Assembly: GCA_016292255.1 (NCBI GenBank)
Contig: JAEEZZ010000050.1
Span: forward strand, 1-33,044
Direction of reading: 5' to 3'
DNA length: 33,044 nt
Source: Oscillospiraceae bacterium
Lineage (GTDB): Bacteria; Bacillota; Clostridia; Oscillospirales; Oscillospiraceae
Part shown: positions 14,443-21,926 of the stretch, one piece after another
Position numbering within the stretch: the first letter of the stretch is position 1
Layout of the letters: each line of letters starts with the position of its first letter
Notes under the pieces: model-generated
Database searches by the model: none
Seen by the model: the letters and a program-made list of their open reading frames with translations, nothing else
Told to the model about the DNA's origin: nothing
Made by a program: the position numbers and the translations under genes

Positions 14443-15000
14443 ATGACTGACAACGAAATCATCTGGCTGCTGGAAGCGCGGCAGGAGGATGGACTGACTG
14501 CCTTGAGTACGCAGTACGGCGCGTACTGCCGACAGATCGCCCTGCGTTTGACAGGACAACCGGAGGACGCGGAGGAGATCGTCAACGACGTGTGGCTGCG
14601 AGTCTGGGTGAGCGTCCCACCCCAAAGGCCGGAAAGCCTGCGGCATTTTCTGGCAAAGCTGACGCGAAATCTTGCCTTTGACAGGATCCGCAGCAAGCAC
14701 GCCGAAAAGCGGGGCGGAACAGAGCTGCTTCTGGTTTTGGAGGAGTTGGAGAACTGCCTCCCCGCCGGGGAGACGCCGGAGTCAAGTCTGAGCGCAAAAG
14801 AACTTGGCGAGGCCATCAACCTATTTTTGGACCGTCAGCCCCGCCGAACCCAAGACATCTTCCTCCGCCGTTATTTCTTCGCGGAAACCGTATCGGAGAT
14901 CGCCCGGCGGTATCGGATGCGGGAGGACAACGTCCGCTTGACCCTCTCGCGCACCCGGGCGAAGCTCAAAACCTATCTCAAACAAGGAGGATATCTATGA
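14443..15000 (+). CDS. ECF-type RNA polymerase sigma factor
   Basis: A 185-residue sigma-70 family protein with regions 2 and 4 only. Region 2 spans about 20-90 (DAEEIVNDVWLRVWVSV, then FLAKLTRNLAFDRIRSK). Region 4 spans about 125-182, with the helix-turn-helix VSEIARRYRMREDNVRLTLSRTRAKLKTYL (about 148-177). AGGAGGA precedes the ATG. A possible promoter (TCGATT, 17 bp, TATTAT, near 14381-14409) lies upstream; its weak -35 could mean recognition by the ECF factor itself, which is common, but this is a guess. The stop codon overlaps the start of the next gene (ATGA), the usual layout for a sigma/anti-sigma pair. The signal sensed is unknown. Confidence 0.93.
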   Translation: MTDNEIIWLLEARQEDGLTALSTQYGAYCRQIALRLTGQPEDAEEIVNDVWLRVWVSVPPQRPESLRHFLAKLTRNLAFDRIRSKHAEKRGGTELLLVLEELENCLPAGETPESSLSAKELGEAINLFLDRQPRRTQDIFLRRYFFAETVSEIARRYRMREDNVRLTLSRTRAKLKTYLKQGGYL

Positions 15001-15605
15001 ATACGGATCAATTATTCGAGGCCATTGGGGAGGTTGGAGCCGAAAAGCTCCTGCACAGCGAGGAGAACGTGGGCAAAAGCCGCAGGCCGCTGCGCCTTGT
15101 GGGCATTCTGGCCGCCGTTGTGGGTGCCCTGACCGCTCTAACCTTAGTTGTCAACGCGACAACCGACGGCGCCGTGCTCAACGTGCTTCGCGTGTGGCTC
15201 AACGGCGAGGCCGTCCAGACTGACGATCACCGAGTCTCATACAGCACGGACAACAACGGCAATGACGTCATTCAATTCAACGTGGATTCCACAGACCTTG
15301 AGTTCATGGCCGCCAAAACCGAAGAGGAGCAGGAAATACTCATGATCCAGCGCTGCCGTACCGACGAAAACGGTCAATTCTTGGGTTTCGCCATGCAGGT
15401 TAATCGCGTGGAAGAGCGGGACGGAAAGCTCATCCTGTGCTACGGCGGCGACGAGGTCGAGATTACGGAACAATTCCGGGATGCGGATGTATGCAAGGTG
15501 GACTATTCCCTTTATTGGGATGACGTTCTTAAATCCCACGTTCTGATAACCGTTCAGCGGGGAACGGATGGACAATACTATATCTTCACGGAACCCGCAA
15601 AATAA
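14997..15605 (+). CDS. Single-pass membrane protein, probable anti-sigma factor
   Basis: A 202-residue protein with a short cytoplasmic N-terminus (1-32), one transmembrane helix (about 33-53, VGILAAVVGALTALTLVV) and an extracytoplasmic domain of about 150 residues rich in beta-forming sequence. There is no zinc-binding HxxxCxxC anti-sigma motif and I do not recognise the outer domain. The assignment as anti-sigma factor rests on its start overlapping the ECF sigma gene by 4 bp and on the membrane topology. SD AAGGAGG lies inside the sigma gene. It is followed by a terminator, so the two genes form a complete unit. Confidence 0.75.
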   Translation: MNTDQLFEAIGEVGAEKLLHSEENVGKSRRPLRLVGILAAVVGALTALTLVVNATTDGAVLNVLRVWLNGEAVQTDDHRVSYSTDNNGNDVIQFNVDSTDLEFMAAKTEEEQEILMIQRCRTDENGQFLGFAMQVNRVEERDGKLILCYGGDEVEITEQFRDADVCKVDYSLYWDDVLKSHVLITVQRGTDGQYYIFTEPAK

Positions 15606-15611
15606 CAGTAG

Positions 15612-15651
15612 AAAAGGCTGACCCATTGGTTCTCCCGGTGGGTCAGCTTTT
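15612..15651. terminator. Bidirectional terminator between convergent operons
   Basis: The stem AAAAGGCTGACCCA pairs with TGGGTCAGCTTTT with one bulged base. The A-tract and T-tract on either side allow use by both the sigma/anti-sigma unit (plus) and, 76 bp past its end, the ABC importer operon (minus). Confidence 0.85.
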
Positions 15652-15726
15652 ACTGATGCGGATATGGCTGGCGCTCACTGAGCGTCCCCAAACTTTTGCG
15701 GGCAAATTGCATGCGTTACGTCTTCC

Positions 15727-16299
15727 TTATTCGGGCAACTTCACCCAGGTAAACGGATACGCTTCCAGCCGTTCCTTTTGATGGGTTGAGAGCAGAAGCG
15801 TGCGTCCGTGTAGCGCTTGCAGGATGAAGTCGGCAGTCTGCCGCAGGGTAGCTTCGTCCAGGCCGGTGAAGGGCTCGTCCATAAGGACGCAGTCGCTGTC
15901 TGCCCAGAGGGCCCGGGCAATGGCGACCCGTCGCTGCATCCCGCCGGAAAGCTCCCCTACGGGCTGATTCAAACAGTTTTCCGGCAGGAGGCCCGCCAGA
16001 AACCGGGCGGCCTCCGCCCGATCCTTCCGGCCGCCCCGGACAAAGAGAAGCTGATCCACGGCGCTCCGGCCCGGCAGGAGCCGGTCCGTCTGGAAGACGG
16101 CAGAGTAGCGGACGCCCTGGGGCACCGTTCCGGCGTCGGGAATCAGCAACCCCATTAGGATCCGCAGCAGGGTGGTCTTGCCCCGGCCCGAGGGGGCCGT
16201 AAGTCCGTAGAGGCCGCCGCCCTCCAGGGTCAGATCATAGTTTTCAAAAATTAGCTTTTCTCCGAAGCGGTGGGAGAGGCCCTTGATCACAATGTCCAT
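15727..16299 (-). CDS. ABC importer ATPase (TauT/SsuB type)
   Basis: A 190-residue ATP-binding subunit. Walker A is APSGRGKTT (about residues 36-44), the signature LSGGMQRR, Walker B CVLMDEPFTGLD and the H-loop STHQ. It is short for the family (usually 230-260 aa), ending soon after the H-loop at VKLPE. ATG at 16299 is chosen because it overlaps the permease stop by one base (TGATG) and has AAAGGTGG upstream; a start at 16326 would lie inside the permease gene. It energises the permease encoded just before it. The substrate is not evident; relatives import taurine, alkanesulphonates, nitrate or thiamine precursors. Confidence 0.88.
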   Translation of the reverse strand: MDIVIKGLSHRFGEKLIFENYDLTLEGGGLYGLTAPSGRGKTTLLRILMGLLIPDAGTVPQGVRYSAVFQTDRLLPGRSAVDQLLFVRGGRKDRAEAARFLAGLLPENCLNQPVGELSGGMQRRVAIARALWADSDCVLMDEPFTGLDEATLRQTADFILQALHGRTLLLSTHQKERLEAYPFTWVKLPE

Positions 16300-17048
16300 C
16301 ACTTTCCCACCTTTCGCAGCAGCCACAGCACAGCCTTCTCAAAGGCCGAGCTCAGCAGGATCACGGTCAGCGTCCAGGCAAAAAGCTCCGCCGTATCCAT
16401 ATAGATTTTGGACAGGTACATTTGTTCGCCGATGGAATGCTCCGGGTTTCCGATGACCTCGGCGGCAATTCCCGCCTTCCAGCTCATGCCGAGGGCGGAG
16501 GCGCAGGCCCCCATCAGGTAGGGCCAGAGCGCCGGGCGAAAAACCTGCCAGGCCACCCGCAGGCCGGGAACGTGGAAGACATCGGAGAGCTCCAGAAGCT
16601 CCCGGTCGGTGCTCTCCAGGCCGGACAGCGTGGCAAAATAGATCTGCGGGAACACGATCAGCATTGCCACGATCACGGTAAGGCTGGAGGCGCCGAACCA
16701 GACCAGGATAAGGATAATAAAAGATGCCACGGGAACGGTCTTCATCATGGTCAGCAGCGGAGAAAGCAGGGTACGCAGCAGCGAAAAACGGAAGGCCGCG
16801 ATGCCCACCAGCAGACCTAAGGCCAGCGCAAGGAAGAAGCCCAGCGCGATCCGGCCGCACGACCCCAAAACCGCCCGCCAGAAGTCCTCTCCCGGTACAA
16901 GCTTGATCAGAGCCTTCACCGTATCCACTGGGGAGGCAAAGAGCACCGGCTTGGCCACCAACATAGAGACAGCCTGCCAGACCCCCAGCCAGAACAGGGT
17001 GACAAGCAGTCCCCGAAGATAACGGCGCGGTGATTTGGCAGGCTTCAT
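16299..17048 (-). CDS. ABC importer permease (TauC/SsuC type)
   Basis: A 249-residue inner-membrane permease of the BPD_transp_1 family with about six transmembrane helices. The cytoplasmic EAA-like loop is ELLELSDVFHVPGLRVAWQVF followed by RPALWPYL (about residues 150-180), where the ATPase docks; its glycine is at the expected place (VPG). It is preceded at 3 bp by the binding-protein gene and overlaps the ATPase gene by one base, giving a complete importer order of binding protein, permease, ATPase. Its association with the amino-sugar genes upstream may be functional or only positional. Confidence 0.92.
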   Translation of the reverse strand: MKPAKSPRRYLRGLLVTLFWLGVWQAVSMLVAKPVLFASPVDTVKALIKLVPGEDFWRAVLGSCGRIALGFFLALALGLLVGIAAFRFSLLRTLLSPLLTMMKTVPVASFIILILVWFGASSLTVIVAMLIVFPQIYFATLSGLESTDRELLELSDVFHVPGLRVAWQVFRPALWPYLMGACASALGMSWKAGIAAEVIGNPEHSIGEQMYLSKIYMDTAELFAWTLTVILLSSAFEKAVLWLLRKVGK

Positions 17049-17051
17049 GGA

Positions 17052-18119
17052 TTATTCTCCCGTGTAGTAGAAGTCATCAGCGGGCATTGCGCCGCCAACG
17101 GCCTTGGGATTCTGGTCGTACAGGGTCTGGAGGTAGCCGGACAGCAGGGTCTTCATCTGATCACCGTAGATGCAAACCAGATTGCAGGCCGGGATCGCCT
17201 TTTCCGCGATGGGCGCCTTGGCGACGATTCCCATGTTGACAATGAGCTCCGCGGCAACGGCAGGATCGGCGTTGACAGCCTCGACACCGGCAGTGCAGTC
17301 CTTGATGAGTGCGCTGGCATAAAAAGGATTCCGTTCAAGGACCTCGTTCCGGATCACGGTGACGCCGGTTACTAGGGCGCTGTCCTTGGAGACGGCTTCC
17401 CACTCCTTGGTCAGGTCCAGGGCGACGTGCAGCTTTTCATTCTGCGCGCAGGCGGCGGTGACGAAGGGCTGGGGCAGCAGACCGATCATGGCGACATTTT
17501 CGCCCATGGCAGCCACGACCTCCTGGGCCTCGGATTTGAACTCCAGGGTGACCTGATCCTCGATGCCATTGGCCGCCAGCAGATAGCGCAGGGCGTACTC
17601 CGGCGTGGTGCCCTTGCCGGTGAGGCAGACGGTCTTTCCGGCAAGATCCTTGACGGAATGGATGGTATCGCCGTTCTCCACAACATAGAGCACGCCGAGG
17701 GTGTTGATCGCCACCACAGAGAAGCCGCCGGCCTTGTTGAACAGGGCGGCCGCAGCATTGGCGGGCAGCATGGCGGCATCAGCTTTTCCGTTCACCAGCG
17801 CCGCAGTGACCTCGTCCGCCGCCGTGCAGATGGTGGAGGCGTAGTGAAGATTGGTCTTACCGGCCTCGCTGTCGCGAAGCATGGTCGCAATTCCCATTGA
17901 GGTGGGGCCCTTCAAGGAGTAAACGCGCAGGGTGCCTTCCTCCACAGGGGCAGCTTCCGTTCTGCTCGCTCCGGTTGTGGACGCAGCGGTTGTGTCAACG
18001 GCACGTTTTGATACGGCTTTGCTGGGCTCCGTCCCGGTCGTGACAGTCTCCTCAGCTCCACAGGCGCAGAGGCCCAGCAGAAGAGCAGCCACGAGGGTGA
18101 TGATCAAAATACGTTTCAT
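17052..18119 (-). CDS. ABC importer substrate-binding lipoprotein (NMT1/TauA-like)
   Basis: A 355-residue lipoprotein: signal peptide 1-19 with lipobox LCAC and lipidation at Cys20, then a Thr/Ser/Ala-rich linker (about 24-58), then a type II binding-protein fold. LRVYSLKGPTSMGIATML opens the domain and ADAAMLPANAAAALF is the typical inner helix of the NMT1/TauA-like group. It would sit on the outer face of the membrane and feed the permease. SD TGGAGGA precedes the ATG. The ligand cannot be named. A 24-bp perfect palindrome lies in the gap between nagA and this gene. Confidence 0.88.
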   Translation of the reverse strand: MKRILIITLVAALLLGLCACGAEETVTTGTEPSKAVSKRAVDTTAASTTGASRTEAAPVEEGTLRVYSLKGPTSMGIATMLRDSEAGKTNLHYASTICTAADEVTAALVNGKADAAMLPANAAAALFNKAGGFSVVAINTLGVLYVVENGDTIHSVKDLAGKTVCLTGKGTTPEYALRYLLAANGIEDQVTLEFKSEAQEVVAAMGENVAMIGLLPQPFVTAACAQNEKLHVALDLTKEWEAVSKDSALVTGVTVIRNEVLERNPFYASALIKDCTAGVEAVNADPAVAAELIVNMGIVAKAPIAEKAIPACNLVCIYGDQMKTLLSGYLQTLYDQNPKAVGGAMPADDFYYTGE

Positions 18120-18150
18120 ATTGATTCCTCCATTTGCGATATTGTTCAGA

Positions 18151-18174
18151 CGGGATCGACAGCTGTCGATCCCG
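18151..18174. repeat. Perfect 24-bp palindrome between nagA and the importer genes
   Basis: CGGGATCGACAG followed directly by its complement CTGTCGATCCCG. In RNA it forms a 10-bp stem with a 4-nt loop. There is no T-tract on the minus strand side (it reads TCTGAAC), so it is not a normal terminator. It may be an mRNA-stabilising hairpin or an operator. Confidence 0.7.
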
Positions 18175-18183
18175 GTGAGGTCC

Positions 18184-19305
18184 TCAGATCAGATTTCCGC
18201 CCAGATACACGGCCTTGCGGTTCAAGTCGGCGTCGCAGATCACGAAGTCGGCCAGCTTGCCGTTGGCGATGGAGCCCACCCGATCCAGGGCGTGGATCTG
18301 CCGGGCCGGGTTCCAGGTGGCTGCGCGCACCGCATCCTCCCGGGGAATGCCGAAGCGCAGCGCATTGCGCATACAATCGTAGAGATTTGTCGCGGAGCCG
18401 GCGATCGTTCCGTCCGCCAGACGCGCCACGTTCTCCGCCAGAAATACCTGCTGACCGCCCAGCTCGTACTCGCCGTCCGGCATACCGCAGCAGCGCAGGG
18501 CGTCGGAAATCAGCACCATACGATCCGCGCCGAAGAGCTTGAAGGCCATCCGGACGGAGGCGGGGTGGACGTGGATGCCGTCGCAGATCAGCTCGGCGGA
18601 CACAGCGTCGTTTTCCGAAGCCGCGCCGATGACCCCCGGCTTGCGGTGGTGGATGGGAGGCATGGCGTTATAGAGGTGGGTCAGATGGGTCACGCCGGCG
18701 TCAATGGCGGCCTTGGCGTGCTCATAATCGGAATCGGTGTGGGCGATGGAAACGGTGCAGAGCGCCTTCGCCCGCTCCACGAAGGACACGGAGCCATCCA
18801 GCTCCGGCGCCAGATCCACGATGGAGATCAAGCCCTCGCTGTCCTCATACAGCTTGCGGAAGGCCTCGAAATCCGGCAGCCGCAGGTATTCGCCGTTCTG
18901 CGCGCCCTTTTTCTTTTCGGAGAAGAAGGGGCCCTCCATCTGCACGCCCAGAAGCCGGGCACAGCCCGCCTGGGGGTTCTTTTTCAGCCGGAGACCGGCT
19001 GCCAGAGCCTTGGCAATGACCTCGTAGGGCAGGGTCATGGTGGCAGGTGCGAAGCTTGTCACGCCGACGCAGGCCAGATAGCGGGCCATTTTCATGTCGC
19101 CCTCGTAGGAGCCGTCGGAGAAGTCCGCGTTGGAATTGCCGTGGTTGTGGACGTCAATGAGCCCGGGGATCACATAGGCCCCCTGAAGATCCACGGCGTC
19201 TTCCTTTTCGATCAGTACGTCGCAGAATTTCCCGTTCTCCACGGAGAAGCCGCCCAAAACAAATTTGAAATCCTCGGTAAAGATATGCGCGTTTTTATAA
19301 TTCAT
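18184..19305 (-). CDS. nagA: N-acetylglucosamine-6-phosphate deacetylase
   Basis: A 373-residue metal-dependent amidohydrolase that converts GlcNAc-6-P to glucosamine-6-P plus acetate in the cytoplasm. Key positions are the HxH pair at His53/His55 (DVHNHG), Glu124 in QMEGPF, His189 in AHTDSD, His210 in HLTHLYNAM, the substrate loop CDGIHVHP (241-248) and catalytic Asp268 in LISDA. Length is normal (370-390 aa). SD GGAGA is upstream of ATG. It follows the ROK-type gene by 25 bp and belongs to an amino-sugar operon with an NahK-like kinase. No nagB or nagE is in the window. Confidence 0.94.
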   Translation of the reverse strand: MNYKNAHIFTEDFKFVLGGFSVENGKFCDVLIEKEDAVDLQGAYVIPGLIDVHNHGNSNADFSDGSYEGDMKMARYLACVGVTSFAPATMTLPYEVIAKALAAGLRLKKNPQAGCARLLGVQMEGPFFSEKKKGAQNGEYLRLPDFEAFRKLYEDSEGLISIVDLAPELDGSVSFVERAKALCTVSIAHTDSDYEHAKAAIDAGVTHLTHLYNAMPPIHHRKPGVIGAASENDAVSAELICDGIHVHPASVRMAFKLFGADRMVLISDALRCCGMPDGEYELGGQQVFLAENVARLADGTIAGSATNLYDCMRNALRFGIPREDAVRAATWNPARQIHALDRVGSIANGKLADFVICDADLNRKAVYLGGNLI

Positions 19306-19330
19306 TATCGTATCTCCAAATTGTCCAGGG

Positions 19331-20746
19331 TTATTTGGTTTCCGGCAGGCTTGCCGCGGCCACGGCCTGGCCCACCCGGCGGGTCTTTTCGTCGGGGAGC
19401 ATGACCACCATCTTCCGCGCCAGCTCTGGGTACTCCTCAGCCATCACGCGCTTGCATTCCGCCAGGATGGTGTCGCCGCCCTTGCCGGACATGACGCGGC
19501 CCAGAACGATCATATGCTCGATGTCATAGAACATGGAATAGAGCTGCATCGTGTGGCCCAGGTAGACGCCGATGGACTCGAAGATCTTCACGGCTCTGGG
19601 GTCGTTCTGCTCCATGAGCCTCTGCACCACCTTGAGCTTTTCCGCAGGCGTCAGCCCCTCGTCCAGGGTGATCCCCGCGGCAGGGGCCAGCTTGATCACG
19701 GCGTCCTGAGAGAAATACTTGCAGCCCACGCCGATGTCGTAGGACCATTCGTCCATCATGGCCTTTTCCGACAGATCCACCGGCGCAAAGGCCAGTTCGT
19801 TGAACCAGCCCAGGATGTTGCCCTTCTTGTCCACATAGCCCACGGCCTCGCTGGTGCCCATGGCCATGCCCATAACGGCAGTGGCACCCAGGCCCATGGC
19901 GCCCGCCAGAGCGGTCACGTCGCCGTCGTTGGCAACCACGATGGGCACATTCCCGTCGCCGATCTGGGCAGCGGCCCGGTCAAAGACCGTATGGACCAGC
20001 TTGCGGATCTCCTTCTCCCGGGGCACCTTGATAAACAGGGAGCTGACCATGGGAGCGTTGCCGATGAACACACCGGCAGAGGAAACGCCGATGCCGTCCA
20101 CCCGGGGCATCTTGGACGCGGCGGTCCGGAAGGCCTTGACGATCTCGTCAAAGTGATATTGGGGGTCGGCCTGGGTCTTGGGATTCCAGACGACCTCCTC
20201 GGAGTAGACAGTCTTGCCATCGATCACTGCGGAGACCTTTCGGTCGGAGCCGCCGGCGTCAAAGCCGATGCGGCAGCCCTCCATGTGGCCGCCCACGGAG
20301 ACGGAAGCGTCGTTCTCCTTGGGGAAGCGGGAGGCGTCGGTGCAGGTCACGATCTCAAAGCCGTTTTCGAAGACGTCGGACATAAACTGCACGTCGAACC
20401 AGCGCTTGCCGTTCTGCCCCTCGCCGTTTTCAAAGTAGACAAATTCATCCGCCAGCCGCTTTGCGATGGCGTCAGCGCCGAGGATGTAGACCCGGAAGCC
20501 GCCGATAGACCAGAGCAGGAACTTCACGTAGCGCTCCACGAAGCGATAATCGGCCTCGGCTCTGTCAGCCGTGCCGTAGATCCTTGCGTGACGGACGGTG
20601 ATTTTGCCCTTGTCCCGCTCCACGGCGATGGAAATGGGCTTTGTCGCACCCTCCAGATAGGCCCGCATCCAGGGCCCCAGGGGAATGAAGCCCGGATCCA
20701 GCTCCGGCATATTCTTTACAGTAAAATCAATTCCAAGATACCGCAT
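19331..20746 (-). CDS. ROK-family protein with N-terminal extension, possible sugar kinase
   Basis: A 471-residue protein. The region from about 155 (CRIGFDAGGSDRKVSAVIDG) to the end has the ROK/actin-like ATPase pattern: a DAGGS phosphate loop, GVSSAGVF, and ANDGDVTALAGAMGLG, whose Asp would be the catalytic base. The usual ROK zinc motif (CGxxGCxE) is missing; the equivalent region reads YDIGVGCKYFSQDAV. Residues 1-150 form an extra domain I do not recognise. No DNA-binding helix-turn-helix is evident, so an enzyme role is more likely than a repressor. Between NahK-like and nagA genes it may phosphorylate GlcNAc or a related sugar at C6 to supply NagA, but that is inference. The start lies 3 bp after nahK, with GGAGAG upstream. 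Confidence 0.8.
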   Translation of the reverse strand: MRYLGIDFTVKNMPELDPGFIPLGPWMRAYLEGATKPISIAVERDKGKITVRHARIYGTADRAEADYRFVERYVKFLLWSIGGFRVYILGADAIAKRLADEFVYFENGEGQNGKRWFDVQFMSDVFENGFEIVTCTDASRFPKENDASVSVGGHMEGCRIGFDAGGSDRKVSAVIDGKTVYSEEVVWNPKTQADPQYHFDEIVKAFRTAASKMPRVDGIGVSSAGVFIGNAPMVSSLFIKVPREKEIRKLVHTVFDRAAAQIGDGNVPIVVANDGDVTALAGAMGLGATAVMGMAMGTSEAVGYVDKKGNILGWFNELAFAPVDLSEKAMMDEWSYDIGVGCKYFSQDAVIKLAPAAGITLDEGLTPAEKLKVVQRLMEQNDPRAVKIFESIGVYLGHTMQLYSMFYDIEHMIVLGRVMSGKGGDTILAECKRVMAEEYPELARKMVVMLPDEKTRRVGQAVAAASLPETK

Positions 20747-20749
20747 ATC

Positions 20750-21811
20750 TCATCTCTCCATATAGCTTTCTACGATCCGCTGCATCTGATCCCATTTGGC
20801 CTCCATGTCCTGGACCAGCTTCAGCTGGGCGCGGGTGCGGACCAGATTGTGGTCGGAGTATTGGGTCTTGAAGTAGTGGTCGGATTCCAGATAGTCTGTG
20901 AGGAATCTGGAGGCCAGCTCCAGGGTGATCGTCTTTGCGCCCAGAGGCAGCAGCTCGATCTCCCGCTTGGTCAGAGAGTGGCAGCCGTCCAGATAGCCCT
21001 TGGTGTAGACCTCAAAGCGATGCAGATCCATGGCCATACGGCTGAGCTCCTGCACGTCCTCCGGCGCGGTAGCAGCGCCGAAGCGGATGGAGTCGCCGAA
21101 GTCGAACAGGCTGGAGCCGGGCATGACCGTATCCAGATCCAGCACACAAAGCGCCTTGCGGGTGCGCGGATCCAGCAGGACGTTATTCAGCTTCGTGTCG
21201 TTATGGGTGACCCGCAGGGGGATCTCCCCGCTCTCCAGCATACGCTGGATTTGCCCCGCCTCCTGCTCTCGCTCCAGGAGGAAGTCCACCTCTCGCTGGA
21301 CGTACTGGAGCCGGTCGCAGGCGTCCTCGTCCATTGCAATGTGGAGCTGACGGTAGCGGTCGGGGGTGTTGTGGAAATTGGGAATGGTCTCATGCAGGGA
21401 AGCCGCCGGGAAATCCGCCAGCTGCTCCTGGAAGCGGCCAAAGGCCACGGCGCTCTCATAGAAGTCCGCGTCCGTCTCCGGAGCCTCCAGGCAGAAGCCG
21501 CCGACGAACTCGTAGCAGCGCCAATAGCGCCGACGCTCGTCCCGGTAATAGTATTTTCCGTCGATGGTGGGAACAAAATGCAGCACCTTCCGCGGATCAT
21601 CCACCTTGGCGCCGATATGCTGCGTGACAGCGATCACGTTTTCCATCAGTTGGATGGGGTTTTTGAATACGTGGGTGTTGATACGCTGCAGAATATATTG
21701 CTCACCGTCTTCTGTGATGATCTGGAAGGTGTAGTTGATGTTTCCGTTGCCGAACGCCTTGCAGGTCAGCGGGCGGCTCTTGATCCGAAATTTGTAGATG
21801 GCCTGTTGCAT
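20750..21811 (-). CDS. N-acetylhexosamine 1-kinase-like phosphotransferase (NahK/LnpB type)
   Basis: A 353-residue kinase of the APH fold. It matches the Bifidobacterium NahK pattern along its length: GNGNINYTFQI (nucleotide loop, about 21-31), YILQRINTHVFKNP, catalytic RVTHNDTKLNN (about 199-209) and the metal-binding DLDTVMPGSSLFDFGDSIRFGA. NahK phosphorylates GlcNAc or GalNAc at C1 with ATP, which in bifidobacteria serves lacto-N-biose/galacto-N-biose use. Here no phosphorylase, GalT or GalE neighbour is visible, but nagA and a ROK-type gene follow. SD GGAGGT precedes the ATG. It is first in its operon, under a promoter at 21888-21916. Substrate identity is inferred from the family. Confidence 0.85.
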   Translation of the reverse strand: MQQAIYKFRIKSRPLTCKAFGNGNINYTFQIITEDGEQYILQRINTHVFKNPIQLMENVIAVTQHIGAKVDDPRKVLHFVPTIDGKYYYRDERRRYWRCYEFVGGFCLEAPETDADFYESAVAFGRFQEQLADFPAASLHETIPNFHNTPDRYRQLHIAMDEDACDRLQYVQREVDFLLEREQEAGQIQRMLESGEIPLRVTHNDTKLNNVLLDPRTRKALCVLDLDTVMPGSSLFDFGDSIRFGAATAPEDVQELSRMAMDLHRFEVYTKGYLDGCHSLTKREIELLPLGAKTITLELASRFLTDYLESDHYFKTQYSDHNLVRTRAQLKLVQDMEAKWDQMQRIVESYMER

Positions 21812-21887
21812 GGAAACCTCCGAGTGTTTTTTTGTTATGAGAACTCACGATTCTGTGGTTTTAATCATTTTTCGCATAATTTAGGGT

Positions 21888-21916
21888 ATTATAACAGGGT
21901 TCTGGAAAAAAAGCAA
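21888..21916 (-). promoter_or_regulatory. Sigma-A promoter for the amino-sugar operon
   Basis: On the minus strand: TTGCTT, 17 bp, TATAAT, starting 10 bp after the stop codon of the upstream ABC exporter. It leaves a leader of about 70 nt before the NahK-like gene. No obvious terminator separates the two operons, so read-through is possible. Confidence 0.72.
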
Positions 21917-21926
21917 TCTTTTTCTT

